Of a DNA stretch of 64,000 nucleotides, positions 1 to 9,780 are shown in pieces. The stretch is from UBA1351 sp963677885 (GTDB lineage Bacteria; Bacillota; Clostridia; Lachnospirales; Vallitaleaceae). Numbering within the stretch: position 1 is the first letter of the stretch; each line of letters begins with the position of its first letter. The stretch covers positions 496,001-560,000 of the forward strand of contig OY782500.1 of the NCBI GenBank assembly GCA_963677885.1. The letters are read 5' to 3'. The notes beneath the pieces were generated by a model, which worked only from the letters and a program-made list of their open reading frames with translations, searched no databases and was not told the DNA's origin. Position numbers and translations under genes: made by a program.

Positions 1-629
1 TGGGTTACAATTTTGGTTTTTCTGCGATTACTATAGAGCATCCTGATAATCATGGTTGCAGCTTCAGCACGGGTAGCCCCATTATATGGCTTAAAGTCTC
101 CATCAGGGTATCCGGTTATAACTCCTAATTGATAGGATTTCAAGACACCCTCTCTGAAAGCAACACCAATAGTATTATAATCATTCACATATAAGTCATA
201 ACTACTCCAACTGTCATCAACCTCGTCTTCAATGGCTCTAGCTACAATCCCTGCCATTTCAGCTCTAGTCATCGTGTCTGAAGCGTATGACCGATCACTT
301 AGCATTTCTTTATATATTGAATTGCTGATCAGATTAAGATTATATGCTTTTTCAATATAATCCGTAGCCCAGTAGCCTGATGCATTTCCCACATCATAAC
401 CTAATGAAACGACAACCATTTTCATAAATTCGTCCCGGTGAACATTATTATTTGGTTTAAAACTGCCGTCAGCGTATCCTTTAACAATACCCAAATCCGT
501 AAGACTGAGCACATCATCCCTAAACCAATCTCCTGATTTTACGTCACTAAACCCCTGTGCATCGACAAGACCACTACCCATGCTCAACAGTATAATTAGA
601 CATAACATACTAGCTATAAATCTTTTCAT
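1..629 (-). CDS. SLH-domain surface protein, 3' end outside window
   Basis: The first 209 codons are visible; the gene runs off the window at position 1. It starts at ATG 627-629, preceded by a perfect AGGAGG box. A signal peptide of about 24 residues (MKRFIASMLCLIILLSMGSG..) is followed by three S-layer homology repeats with typical GYADGSFKPN, TRAEM and GYPDGDFKPY motifs at about residues 25-85, 88-150 and 155-205. SLH repeats bind pyruvylated secondary cell wall polymers and hold proteins on the cell surface. The function of anything beyond the SLH part cannot be seen. A TATAAT-like box (783-788 on the complement) could be its promoter, but no convincing -35 box accompanies it. Confidence 0.85.
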   Translation of the reverse strand, partial: MKRFIASMLCLIILLSMGSGLVDAQGFSDVKSGDWFRDDVLSLTDLGIVKGYADGSFKPNNNVHRDEFMKMVVVSLGYDVGNASGYWATDYIEKAYNLNLISNSIYKEMLSDRSYASDTMTRAEMAGIVARAIEDEVDDSWSSYDLYVNDYNTIGVAFREGVLKSYQLGVITGYPDGDFKPYNGATRAEAATMIIRMLYSNRRKTKIVT

Positions 630-913
630 TACAACCTCCTACTTTCACTCTCTTCCTTTATTTATAAATTTTCACTTTCAGTACTGGACTTAGTATACCA
701 GTTTCCTTATCACTAATAAGACTTCCTGTTACTAGAATATATAGTTTTCTATTTTTTGAACTTCGTTCACTTAATCTGTTTAATTATACAAAAAAAATGT
801 TACAATATAGTGAACAGTATCTGAACTATTTTCATATTATTCTCCTACACCTTTTCCACTCGTCTCATACCATAATTTTCCTCTTCTTAAAACTACTCCA
901 TAAGACTTCTGGA

Positions 914-1932
914 TCATGTATTAGAGCCGCTTTTTACTTCAATAGGAATAACTTTGTCTTCTCTTTGTATAATAAAATCCACTTCTGAAGTATTGTTTTT
1001 CCAATAATACAGCTCTTCATCCTTAACCGCCAAATGTTGGGCAACATAATTTTCAGTAATAGCGCCCTTGAATAAATTATGTTCATTTTCTTTTCATATG
1101 GTAATGTAAGGTATATTCGCTTGCGTCATAAGCAAACCGACATCACTCATATATAACTTGAAATATTTTGGCTCCTTTTTAAACCATAGCATATTTAAAC
1201 TTTTTATTATCTCCTGCTAGCTGGTCAGGTATTGAAAGATATATTTTTTGAACCTATAAAACTTCTGAGTTCGATGTGTACTTGCTCATGTCCGCTAAGT
1301 ATGCATTTATTATATTTTTGTGCACACTTCTGTCAAATCTAACAATATCTCTTTCACATTGCTTGTAAGCGTTAATTGCAGCAGGCATACCTCCTATATA
1401 AAGATAATGTTTGTACAAGAGGGTAAGCGCATCATGGGCTTGGGCCGGCATAGCCTCATTATTCTCAAAGCAAGTCTTTATACGCTCAAGGTAGAACTCC
1501 ATTCCTATCCCAGTTAAGAATTCATCAAAGGTAAATGGATATAAATAATGAAACTCAACTTTCCCAACAGGAAAAGAGAATTTTTCCCTGTTAACAGCAA
1601 CACCCAACAAACTTCCGACTCCGATAATATCAATATCTGGCATCTGTTCTGCAAAATACTTTAACGACGTGATCCCCTTCATCTCCAGTTGGATTTCATC
1701 AAAAACGATTAAGGTTTTGGAAGCGTCAATCTTTTTCATAAAAATAAGTTCAATATCCGAAATAATCCTTGCTGGATTCAGATCTTTTTCAAACAATTGG
1801 CTAAACTGAGGTTCCAGTTCAAAATTAATGTAGATCAGATCCTCATAATAAGTCTTAGCAAATTCTTTAACAAGATATGTCTTACCAATCTGTCTTGCTC
1901 CTCATAAAATCATAGGCTCCAACCGCTCTTAA
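914..1932 (-). pseudogene. Broken AAA ATPase with DUF4143-type C-terminus
   Basis: This is a decayed member of the ATPase family that pairs an AAA domain with a C-terminal PD-(D/E)XK-like DUF4143 region. The Walker A segment GARQIGKT is visible, but the codon just before it is TGA (1902-1904) in place of the usual Arg, and a stop stands directly upstream of the reading frame, so the N-terminus is lost. A central open stretch (1254-1796) carries the Walker B-like LIVFDEIQ and the FDEFL segment. After a stop at 1254-1256, frame changes and a small loss, the C-terminal part resumes with YMSDVGLLM, TENYVAQ, YYWKNNTSEVDFII and PIEVKSG. Such ATPases are common, often mobile accessory genes. Several independent lesions make function very unlikely. 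Confidence 0.85.
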
Positions 1933-1986
1933 GTCAATAAAAAGTCAAAAACGACTTTTTCTGGCATTAAAAAAAGTCATTTTCAA

Positions 1987-2119
1987 TTAACTTTGAAACT
2001 TTAAGAGTTTTATCACTCTTACAGGTGACATCAAATACACTTGACCGTTAATTAACTCATAACGCTCTTCACTATTTTCCACCTACTCAAGAAACTCCTC
2101 GTAAGAAACCTTCCTTACG
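1987..2119 (-). pseudogene. Remnant of an Uma2-family (DUF820) endonuclease
   Basis: Reading the minus strand from 2119 gives KVSYEEFLE, a stop, then VENSEERYELINGQVYLM and SPV before the match fades and a stop follows at 1987-1989. YEEFLE..ENSEERYELINGQVYLMSP is the typical N-terminal signature of Uma2-family putative restriction endonucleases. The catalytic PD-(D/E)XK core is absent. Only about 40 codons survive and one in-frame stop interrupts them, so this is a fragment. Confidence 0.65.
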
Positions 2120-2126
2120 TCCGGAA

Positions 2127-2138
2127 CGTTCGCGAACG
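2127..2138. promoter_or_regulatory. Palindrome CGTTCGCGAACG
   Basis: A perfect 12-bp palindrome lies 4 bp beyond the stop codon of the Schlafen/AlbA_2-type gene. Its half-site CGTTCGC is repeated twice in front of the same gene (3503-3509 and 3532-3538), with a partial copy at 3525-3530. The flanking arrangement suggests protein binding sites or a recombination footprint; neither can be decided from sequence. Confidence 0.4.
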
Positions 2139-2142
2139 ATAC

Positions 2143-3489
2143 CTATTCTTTTTCAATTCGTTCGTACTTAACCCTTCTTCCTTTACCAGTTTTCTTGATA
2201 TACCCCTTTTCAATAAGCTCATTGAGTAACTCAACGGCTTTCGTTTTACCCACATGCATACGGTTTTCAATATCCATCCGCGTCATGATTCCTTCAGCAG
2301 CAAAAAAGTTTATGATCCTTTCTTCCTCATGGCTAAGCCTTATATCCTCTTGCCTTGATCCATTGTCGGTTTCTGATCTGACGTCTACAAAGCCTTCCAT
2401 AATCGGTAAAGTGATATGTATAGAATTTTTCATCACATGAAACACTGGTTTAATCTCAGAATCTCTATAACTTTGTTTTATTCTTCGTATACCGGTCCCC
2501 ATTTTTTCAATATATCCCAAACGAAAAAAAAGATCAGCCACAATTGGATTTCTTAGGTTCGAAAACCTTCCTCTTAAGTATTCCTCCTCTGTCGTACCAA
2601 CCGGCAATCCACCAACAGATAATATTTCAATTCTGTCAGGAAAGAATTCAATTCGGCTAAAGGCTTTCTTTCTATAGTCTCGATGCACGATTGCATTAAT
2701 AACAGCTTCTCTAAAAGCGACTCTTGGAACTTCTTCATAGGTAATTCTTCGTTCACCCTTAATGAGATCTTTTTGGCGAATATATCTGTCATAGAAGTTC
2801 ATACTTTCATTGAAATGCTTCAATATTGATGTCTTTGATATACTTTTTCGATCTATAATCTCTGTCATGCTTTGATCCTTATAGCAGATCAGATGTAACC
2901 CAATACTTTCGTCTTGACCTTTATCAGCAATCCATGATGCGGCATTATTATATGACTTATTTCGATATAAACCCAGGGATTTCAATATATTTATGTCAAC
3001 ACTTGAAATCTCTAGGCTACTTTTTAATGCATCACCTAATATCTTAAACTCTAGCTCTCCCATATACTCCAGTTCTTCATAATTGCTATTACGGCCTAGA
3101 AGAACAAGTTCGTCATAACGCTCCCTATCAACCTCCACTGATGAAGTATCCATTCTTTCATATGCTTTTTGGTTATAGGTATAGGGTGTCCGGTCTCCTT
3201 TATAGATTGTATAGACGATTACTTTTACACCTTCCAGATTGGTAACTTCAACTTCATAAAAGGGCTTTGGACGAACTCCATCATTAATTGCATTCTCAAT
3301 TTTCAGACGTTCCTCAGACACATTTTTAATCCCGATTACATTCCCCTGATCACTGATCCCTACAAGTATTCTTCCATCATGATAATTGGCAAAAGCAGAT
3401 ACTGTTTTCAGCATTGTTTTGCTGTATTGGGCCTTAAACTCCTGTGTCTTATGTTCGCCCTCTGAAATACATGCTTTAATATTAATCAT
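2143..3489 (-). CDS. AlbA_2/Schlafen-domain, RecG-like putative regulator
   Basis: A 448-residue protein of the family annotated as 'RecG-like helicase-related transcriptional regulator'. The N-terminal AlbA_2 (Schlafen-like) domain is seen in residues 1-120 (EGEHKTQEFK, SAFANYHDGRILVGI), a GHKL-type ATPase-like segment (AVINAIVHRDY, FPDRIEIL, RNPIVADLFFRLGYIEKMGTGI) at about 255-350, and a winged-helix end (LLNELIEKGYIKKTGKGRRVKY). I start at ATG 3489, which has an AGAGGTG box, rather than 14 codons further upstream. It lies 119 bp after the NACHT-WD40 gene on the same strand. Paired GCGAACG repeats sit just before the start, consistent with autoregulation. Proteins of this type often accompany defence genes; the exact role here is unknown. 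Confidence 0.8.
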   Translation of the reverse strand: MINIKACISEGEHKTQEFKAQYSKTMLKTVSAFANYHDGRILVGISDQGNVIGIKNVSEERLKIENAINDGVRPKPFYEVEVTNLEGVKVIVYTIYKGDRTPYTYNQKAYERMDTSSVEVDRERYDELVLLGRNSNYEELEYMGELEFKILGDALKSSLEISSVDINILKSLGLYRNKSYNNAASWIADKGQDESIGLHLICYKDQSMTEIIDRKSISKTSILKHFNESMNFYDRYIRQKDLIKGERRITYEEVPRVAFREAVINAIVHRDYRKKAFSRIEFFPDRIEILSVGGLPVGTTEEEYLRGRFSNLRNPIVADLFFRLGYIEKMGTGIRRIKQSYRDSEIKPVFHVMKNSIHITLPIMEGFVDVRSETDNGSRQEDIRLSHEEERIINFFAAEGIMTRMDIENRMHVGKTKAVELLNELIEKGYIKKTGKGRRVKYERIEKE

Positions 3490-3502
3490 AGAACACCTCT
3501 TT

Positions 3503-3538
3503 CGTTCGCTAAAGCATCTTTTTTCGTTCATCGTTCGC
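3503..3538. promoter_or_regulatory. Repeated CGTTCGC half-sites before the regulator
   Basis: CGTTCGC occurs at 3503-3509 and 3532-3538 (29 bp apart, about three helical turns), with a CGTTCA variant at 3525-3530. They sit 14-49 bp upstream of the start of the AlbA_2-type gene. The spacing and the matching palindrome after the gene suggest an operator. No footprint evidence exists in the sequence itself. Confidence 0.4.
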
Positions 3539-3608
3539 GCAGATATATTAAATCCTATATTTACAATTTATAAAAGCCCAATCCATCCATTTCCCAAAAC
3601 AAAGGGCC

Positions 3609-6600
3609 TCAGCAATATTTCATCAATCTCACCAAAGCGGATTGATCACCGGTCCAATTAACCTTTCCAAAATCACATCCCTGAATAAAAAGTCCAGGTA
3701 TATAGCGAACACAAGCTGTTGACCTGTCATGCTCTAAATCCCACACCCCTACACTACTGTCAGTTGATGCAGACAGCATGGTCCTATAATCCTTGGATAG
3801 ACTAATATTATTTACCCAGTGACCATGGTCCTCATAAGAGATGACACCATCATCTTCCAGTCTTGATTTCTTAATAGTCTTGTCCCGGGACCCACTAAAT
3901 ATGAACCCATTCCTACGATCATATGCCAAGCTAACAAGTCCCAAATCGTGGATTCTACGATATGAAATGTCCTTTTCCATCATTTTCCCATCTTGGTCTA
4001 ATTTGCATATGGCGTATTCACCATTGTTTGATCCCGTCATCAGAAAAGCTTCATCCTCAGTCTTAATAAACCTAATGTCCTCAACCACATCGTCATGAAC
4101 CTTTAACTTCTGTATAGCCTCATCCTCACGCTCACAAGACCAAGCGTATATCTGTCCATCTCTACATGCTGTATAGATTATTTTCTTATCTATAAAGCAG
4201 GCGGCTTCATATACCCTTGAAGGATGGTTAAAGGTGTGTAGAGCCTTATCAATTCCGGGACTCCACACCTTAACACTACCATCAGCAGATGAGGAAACAA
4301 TCCGCTCTAAACCATTTTCATCATACCAATACCATGCGCTGTAGACAAAAGACCGATGCTCCTTATAGGTATGTAAGCACAAACCGGTTTCATAATCCCA
4401 TTCCTTAATACTACCGTCAACAGATCCGGATAGAATCTTTTTTTGGGATTTGCTGTAAACAGCACTCATTACCTTCCCGGTATGGCCTGTAAAAACTCTA
4501 TGACATCGATCCTCAACCAAGTCCCATTCAACGACACTCCCATCAAGACATGCCATCAAACACCTAGTCTCATCACCGTTAAAGACGGCCATTTTCACAC
4601 CATAAGTAGCAGGAGCTGAGTATATTTTCATACATTCAAGAGTCTCCACCTTCCATAGTTTACAGGTCCCGTCTCCTGAACCTGTCAGAACAAATCCATC
4701 CTTATCATAATCAGCATACATGACAGCATCAACATGACCCAAAATCGTTTTATGACTGTTGTGTTTGCCGTCAATTTCCCACAAGCGAACACTATGGTCA
4801 TCAGAAACGGACAGAATTCGACTCTCCTCATCAACATAAGTAGCCATCCGTACAAAACTCCTATGTCCTCTATATTCATTGAGTAAGTTTCCGTCCTCAT
4901 CGTATTCGCCGATAACAGGATCCTCAAAAGTCAATAGGAATCTGCCTTTCTTTTCATTATAAGCGGCAAAACGAACCTTCTTCCCATCAAAATCGAAAAC
5001 CTCTTTATATTCACCTGAATCCAGATACCATTTTAAGACCCTGCCGTCGGCCGATGCTGACAGTAGAATATCTTCACCCTTAATCCTGGTTAAGCTAATA
5101 CTGTTCACCCAGTCAGAATGGCCTTTTAAAACCTTATCAAAAGTCTTAATCTCACAAATCTCAATGTCCTCGTTAACTTTCCAGCTCCCAATAAGATAAT
5201 CATCTCCAGCAGAATATATGACCTCTTCCTCCTGATCATACATGACCATATTAATGGCATTTGTATGTCCATAGTAACTGGTTAGGCATTGACCTGATTC
5301 TACATCCCATTCCTTGACCGTCTTGTCCCAAGAGCAGGATAATATTTTAGTCTCATCCTGATTATAAACAGCATAGTAAACCTTGTCTTCATGACCTATA
5401 TATGTGCGAATAAGTTGACCACTTTCCTTATCCCACTCCTTAATGGTAAAATCATCGGACGCTGTTAAGATTCTAGACCTTTTCGGGCCAAAACAACAAT
5501 GTTTAATTCCCAGTTTATGACCTTTTTCATCAGGTAAAAAAGTACGGTCACCAATAACAGCTCCATCCAATTTGAGACCTATTTTTTGTTCCAAACCTTG
5601 CCTGCTGCAGATAACACCGTTTAAGTTAATGCCCCTAAGGTCAAGTTTTGATAAATCTGCACCTGTTAATTCGCCTCTAGCCAAAATCATTATGCTTATA
5701 ATATTCCCAATCATGGCTTGATAGGCCTCTTGTTTTTCAACCTCTACTGACTCTCTAAAAACTTCCAAAAAGTCATGGATAAGCTCTGAAAACTCCTTTG
5801 AGTAATAGTGGTCAATAGACCATTCCTTATCCTCTAGTCGAGGCACATTATGGCCTTCAACAAGAATATCACCCAGTAGTACAAGACAGTCTTCATGAAT
5901 CTTTTGATTCATTTGACTGACAGGCCCCTCTACACCTTCTTCCATCATATCCATCATCAAAACCATATCTGTAAAAAGATAATAGCCTGCAAGATAATCT
6001 CTAAACAGTTGATGGTTAAAATGATAGCGGTACTTCTTCCTGTATCCCTCTTCTTTAACCTCTGTCATCAACCCCATCTCAGAACATATTATCTTCCTTA
6101 TATCCGGACCGCTAATATCATCTATTCTTTTGCCAAGACCGGCATAGGTTTCATTATAATCAATAAAAACAGGATCTTCCAGTCGATGAACAGTTTCCAT
6201 AATAAGTCGGTTAAGTTCTCTTCCACTGATATGATATACGTTTTCACTCTGCATCTTATATGCAATGTAAGGAAGTATATGATCAAGTATATAGCTTCTT
6301 AAGGAGGCCATCTGTCTGTTTTTAAGATGCATACAGGATTTTAACCGTTGAACCTCAATGTAGTTCCACAAGAGATCTCCCTGTGTTTTGATTTCCGACC
6401 GCATCATAACCTGGTCACTTTCCCTATATTGGTTCATAATTGGAGATATTTGACAATAGATGGACAGCATCAAGGGATTTCGGACCAAGTTCAACAATGG
6501 TCCCTCTGGTAGGCTTACTTCTCTTTCATTCCCCAACTCATTAAAAAACAAACTTATCTGGTCATCATCCAATCTGGTCATCTTTATATGGTTTATATAA

Positions 6601-8024
6601 TCCCAGTAATTCTCACTTCTAAGATCAGACCGTGAGGAGATAATAACTTGAACCCGGTCCAACTCCAGAAGCTCTTCCACTTCACCAATCAGAAGACCTT
6701 GATTATAGTCCTGTTCCTGTCTAACCTCTGTAGGTAACTCATTGAAACCATCCAACATAATTACAAATGAAGGGTATTCCCTGTCATTAGGTTCAACCAT
6801 AATCCGAGTCATCATTTCTTTAACCGATATATGATCCTTCCATTCACAACCAAGGATTTCACACAAACGAGCTTTAATAAAACCTGCCTGGCCTCTATAC
6901 TCATTAAGAGGTATATAAATAGGCACAATACCCTTATCTTCCAAGTCGCACAAATGCATCCAATATGCAACCAGCAGGGTAGTTTTTCCTGTTCCGCCTC
7001 CTCCCTCAACCAGAGCATGCCGACAGGATTGCTTCCATAAGGTCATTAAGCCTTCAATACCATTCATTTGCTTACCGGCTATGGAAATATTGGCCCTCAT
7101 AGCATCAAAAAACCGACTGCTATACAGACGTCGATTCATATTGAGCATACCTTCCAGCCTTCTTTTTGCATACCCCTTTATCTTGGAAGCCTGAATAACT
7201 CGGTCACCTGATCCTGAATCTTTCCCCTTTTCCATCATAGTGGAAAGATTATCGGACATCTGACTGACACTTGTCATAAGTATATCAAATTTTTCAGAAG
7301 TATTGATGTCACTTTTAATTAGCCGGTCTTCAAGTTTACTGTAATAGTCCTGATTCACATCCATAGATTTCTCTATAGACTTCTCAATGGCCTCCAATGA
7401 ATGATTAATCTGAGGCAGTTCTTCCTCCAACTGCTTGAGCATGTTCCTATAAAGACGATCAACTTTTATATCCAGATTACTCAGCAACTGACTCTGAAGA
7501 ATATTAGCTATAACCTGATTATGCTTAACTTCATAAGCAAATAAAAGCTTGATATTCACCATCAACTTCTCTTCCACCAATTTACGGTATAATAGAGGTG
7601 GATTTCCTATACTGACCGCATAACCGATTAATTCCTTTTCAAGACATACCATTTCGTCATCTAACCTATCCTCAGTAGTAAGTATAAGTCTGATCCTATC
7701 CAGGTCAGGTATGACCATAAATTCAAACTTATCTCGGTCAATATCACTGACAATCCTCTTAATCTCCTGGATTTGTTCTTCCATCCACCTATTCTCATCA
7801 TCTCCTAGGTTAAGCTTCTGACATTCTTCACAAATATTCTTAATAGAGCGGTAGTAAGATTTAAGAACTGCCTTTTGAAGATCATGATTAATGAACCTGT
7901 GATTTTTATGGATGTTTTCGCCTAACATATCTAATGACTTACTGGCTAAAGCATCAGCCCGTCCACCGACAATACCTGATACAACACTTCCAAGAAATGT
8001 ACTTATTAACGCCTCTGCAATCAT
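3609..8024 (-). CDS. NACHT-family STAND NTPase with WD40 repeats
   Basis: A 1471-residue signal-transducing ATPase. Residues 1-40 are hydrophobic and glycine-rich (ISTFLGSVVSGIVGG), followed by a helical region to about 270. The NACHT core starts near 310: Walker A GGGGTGKTTL (341-350), Walker B VIMLDGFNELP (421-431), and the NACHT-typical FRDYLAGYYLF (673-683). A short pentapeptide-like piece (LTGADLSKLDLRGINLNGV, 786-804) links to about 14 WD40 repeats that fill 836-1460 (LTASDDFTIKEWD, LSCSWDKTVKEWD, LSGSVDGSIKEWD). The start has an AAAGGAG box. In known STAND proteins the repeats sense a ligand and NACHT drives oligomerisation; bacterial NACHT proteins are often anti-phage. It is the third gene after two dynamin-like GTPases, 43 nt behind the second. 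I infer that it is the sensor of that unit. No nuclease or protease effector is recognisable at the N-terminus. Confidence 0.9.
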   Translation of the reverse strand: MIAEALISTFLGSVVSGIVGGRADALASKSLDMLGENIHKNHRFINHDLQKAVLKSYYRSIKNICEECQKLNLGDDENRWMEEQIQEIKRIVSDIDRDKFEFMVIPDLDRIRLILTTEDRLDDEMVCLEKELIGYAVSIGNPPLLYRKLVEEKLMVNIKLLFAYEVKHNQVIANILQSQLLSNLDIKVDRLYRNMLKQLEEELPQINHSLEAIEKSIEKSMDVNQDYYSKLEDRLIKSDINTSEKFDILMTSVSQMSDNLSTMMEKGKDSGSGDRVIQASKIKGYAKRRLEGMLNMNRRLYSSRFFDAMRANISIAGKQMNGIEGLMTLWKQSCRHALVEGGGGTGKTTLLVAYWMHLCDLEDKGIVPIYIPLNEYRGQAGFIKARLCEILGCEWKDHISVKEMMTRIMVEPNDREYPSFVIMLDGFNELPTEVRQEQDYNQGLLIGEVEELLELDRVQVIISSRSDLRSENYWDYINHIKMTRLDDDQISLFFNELGNEREVSLPEGPLLNLVRNPLMLSIYCQISPIMNQYRESDQVMMRSEIKTQGDLLWNYIEVQRLKSCMHLKNRQMASLRSYILDHILPYIAYKMQSENVYHISGRELNRLIMETVHRLEDPVFIDYNETYAGLGKRIDDISGPDIRKIICSEMGLMTEVKEEGYRKKYRYHFNHQLFRDYLAGYYLFTDMVLMMDMMEEGVEGPVSQMNQKIHEDCLVLLGDILVEGHNVPRLEDKEWSIDHYYSKEFSELIHDFLEVFRESVEVEKQEAYQAMIGNIISIMILARGELTGADLSKLDLRGINLNGVICSRQGLEQKIGLKLDGAVIGDRTFLPDEKGHKLGIKHCCFGPKRSRILTASDDFTIKEWDKESGQLIRTYIGHEDKVYYAVYNQDETKILSCSWDKTVKEWDVESGQCLTSYYGHTNAINMVMYDQEEEVIYSAGDDYLIGSWKVNEDIEICEIKTFDKVLKGHSDWVNSISLTRIKGEDILLSASADGRVLKWYLDSGEYKEVFDFDGKKVRFAAYNEKKGRFLLTFEDPVIGEYDEDGNLLNEYRGHRSFVRMATYVDEESRILSVSDDHSVRLWEIDGKHNSHKTILGHVDAVMYADYDKDGFVLTGSGDGTCKLWKVETLECMKIYSAPATYGVKMAVFNGDETRCLMACLDGSVVEWDLVEDRCHRVFTGHTGKVMSAVYSKSQKKILSGSVDGSIKEWDYETGLCLHTYKEHRSFVYSAWYWYDENGLERIVSSSADGSVKVWSPGIDKALHTFNHPSRVYEAACFIDKKIIYTACRDGQIYAWSCEREDEAIQKLKVHDDVVEDIRFIKTEDEAFLMTGSNNGEYAICKLDQDGKMMEKDISYRRIHDLGLVSLAYDRRNGFIFSGSRDKTIKKSRLEDDGVISYEDHGHWVNNISLSKDYRTMLSASTDSSVGVWDLEHDRSTACVRYIPGLFIQGCDFGKVNWTGDQSALVRLMKYC

Positions 8025-8067
8025 AATCTCTCCTTTCTCGCTTTTCCCTCTCTATATGAGTTTCAAA

Positions 8068-9780
8068 CTATCTGCTGGTATATATAGCCTCCTGCAAACC
8101 ATCCAACTTCTTCTCGATCTCCTTAATCTCCCTAAATACACTTTTACCTTTATCCACTTCTTTCGTTGTCTTATTTTTTTCGGCTCTAATTTGGTCTAGG
8201 ACATCTGTATATATACTGATGTAATCCTTAATTTGGTCTGCATATTGACCTTCAAGACTTGTAGCTATATCCCTAAAAGTCTGCTTATATTTTTCCTGAG
8301 CCCTTCTAATATCCTTTAACTCGGTTTCCTCATCAACAGCTTCTTTAATATCAAGAACTAAACCAAGTACAGACATGACAGGTCCAACAAATTTTGCTAC
8401 ATTTCCTATATTCTTAGCAATTTTTGCTGCCTCCCAAGGCTTAAACTTATAGCCTAATTTCTGTCCAACAGTTAGAACCGCCTTATGGGTTTTAGATCCT
8501 GCCGCAGTCGAAGCTTTTAATAGAGACGCAGCAGCCTCGCTTCCGCTTTTGGTTGATAGTTTGACAATTCCACTTGATGCTTTGTCTGCTATCTCGCTAA
8601 TAGCCTCTAATTTCTTCTTGTCATCTCTTTTTTCCTTAAGTTTGAGTGGACTGAAACTACTGCCAATTCCACTTGAATCCACTTGTGAAAAATAAAACTC
8701 AGCAACATCACTTTCCATGACATCGATGGTCTCTTCTGCAAGCTCCCTTCGCCCCTCTACCATCTTATCGTCAATAGTCGTATTAATATCTTGACAAACT
8801 TCTTCAATGAATTCCTCACATGCTACATCCGTAAAATCCACCTCTTCTATGCCGACAGATTTTGATAACTCATACCCCTTCATAATAATTCTATTGAGCT
8901 CTTTTCGGATGATATTGTTTACATCAGTAATGATTTGTTTCTTCTGATGCTCAACTCGTTTCTCAAGTCTGTTCAATAATTTTAGATAGGCTTTTGTCTT
9001 TTCATCACCGACTTCATTAATATAAATATCATTAATAACATTTGTTATGGCCTTAATAGGAGTATCAAGTTTTGCAAGTTGTCCCTTAACCCTTACGAAT
9101 CTATTCAGTTGAGAAATCAGGGAATCAAAATGACTTAATTGAATCATATCCTGGTCATTTTCTTTAACTCCCTCCCTATAATCCTTGGCATCAACAAAAG
9201 AATGGCTGAACTCATCAATAGAGTTTGGGGCCAATGAATTATTGATTGTCCTTGAATAACTATCGACTAAGCCTTCATAGACTCCTGCTTCTTTTGACAT
9301 TTTATTTATAACCAAAAACATTTTTTCGAAATATTTAAATTGATAGGCCCATTTTTTAAAGTCTTCCAACGTATATTCGTTGAATAAGTCGCTGGTTATA
9401 CAATATACAAGAAGATCCGACTCCTTAATTGCTGCTTTGGTTATCTCATCATGTTCCGTGTTCTCAGTATACAACCCAGGTGTATCAGTAAGGTACATGC
9501 CGCCCCATTCATATGATTTCGCTGTGCTTGTAGAAATATCTGAATCAATAACAATCTCATTATTTCCTGTTAAGGCTGAAATAATACTTGATTTACCTGC
9601 TGTATACTGACCTATGAAGGCCATTTTTATTTTATCCTCAGCATCGATCCTTTCCATGACCTCAGATAGGCCTGATAACTCTTCCTCATAACCATTTGCG
9701 CTTAAAATATTCGTAAGACCTTTATAACACTTCATAATCTCTTCCGAAATAATTGCTGCCTCAAAACTTTTTTTATCCAT
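8068..9780 (-). CDS. Dynamin-like GTPase (second of pair)
   Basis: A 570-residue large GTPase. G1 is GQYTAGKSS (57-65), a TS-rich switch I is DISTSTAKS (81-89), G3 is LTDTPG (98-102) and G4 is NKMS (159-162), the pattern of dynamin/LeoA-like GTPases that include GQxSxGKSS P-loops. A long helical stalk follows, with a hydrophobic stretch (KFVGPVMSVLGLVLDIKEAV) near 475-495 that could touch membrane, then a coiled-coil end. I start at ATG 9780, which has a GGAGG box inside the end of the upstream gene; the two reading frames overlap by 8 nt (ATGGATAA). This translational coupling to another dynamin-like gene matches known tandem or paired bacterial dynamins, which work as hetero-oligomers on membranes. 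A role in membrane remodelling during stress or phage infection is inference. Confidence 0.85.
   Translation of the reverse strand: MDKKSFEAAIISEEIMKCYKGLTNILSANGYEEELSGLSEVMERIDAEDKIKMAFIGQYTAGKSSIISALTGNNEIVIDSDISTSTAKSYEWGGMYLTDTPGLYTENTEHDEITKAAIKESDLLVYCITSDLFNEYTLEDFKKWAYQFKYFEKMFLVINKMSKEAGVYEGLVDSYSRTINNSLAPNSIDEFSHSFVDAKDYREGVKENDQDMIQLSHFDSLISQLNRFVRVKGQLAKLDTPIKAITNVINDIYINEVGDEKTKAYLKLLNRLEKRVEHQKKQIITDVNNIIRKELNRIIMKGYELSKSVGIEEVDFTDVACEEFIEEVCQDINTTIDDKMVEGRRELAEETIDVMESDVAEFYFSQVDSSGIGSSFSPLKLKEKRDDKKKLEAISEIADKASSGIVKLSTKSGSEAAASLLKASTAAGSKTHKAVLTVGQKLGYKFKPWEAAKIAKNIGNVAKFVGPVMSVLGLVLDIKEAVDEETELKDIRRAQEKYKQTFRDIATSLEGQYADQIKDYISIYTDVLDQIRAEKNKTTKEVDKGKSVFREIKEIEKKLDGLQEAIYTSR

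Noticed and set aside
797..988. Plus-strand 63-codon open frame in front of the ATPase remnant
   Set aside because: It overlaps the tail of the pseudogene on the other strand, has no ribosome site and a low-complexity composition rich in Phe/His/Leu.
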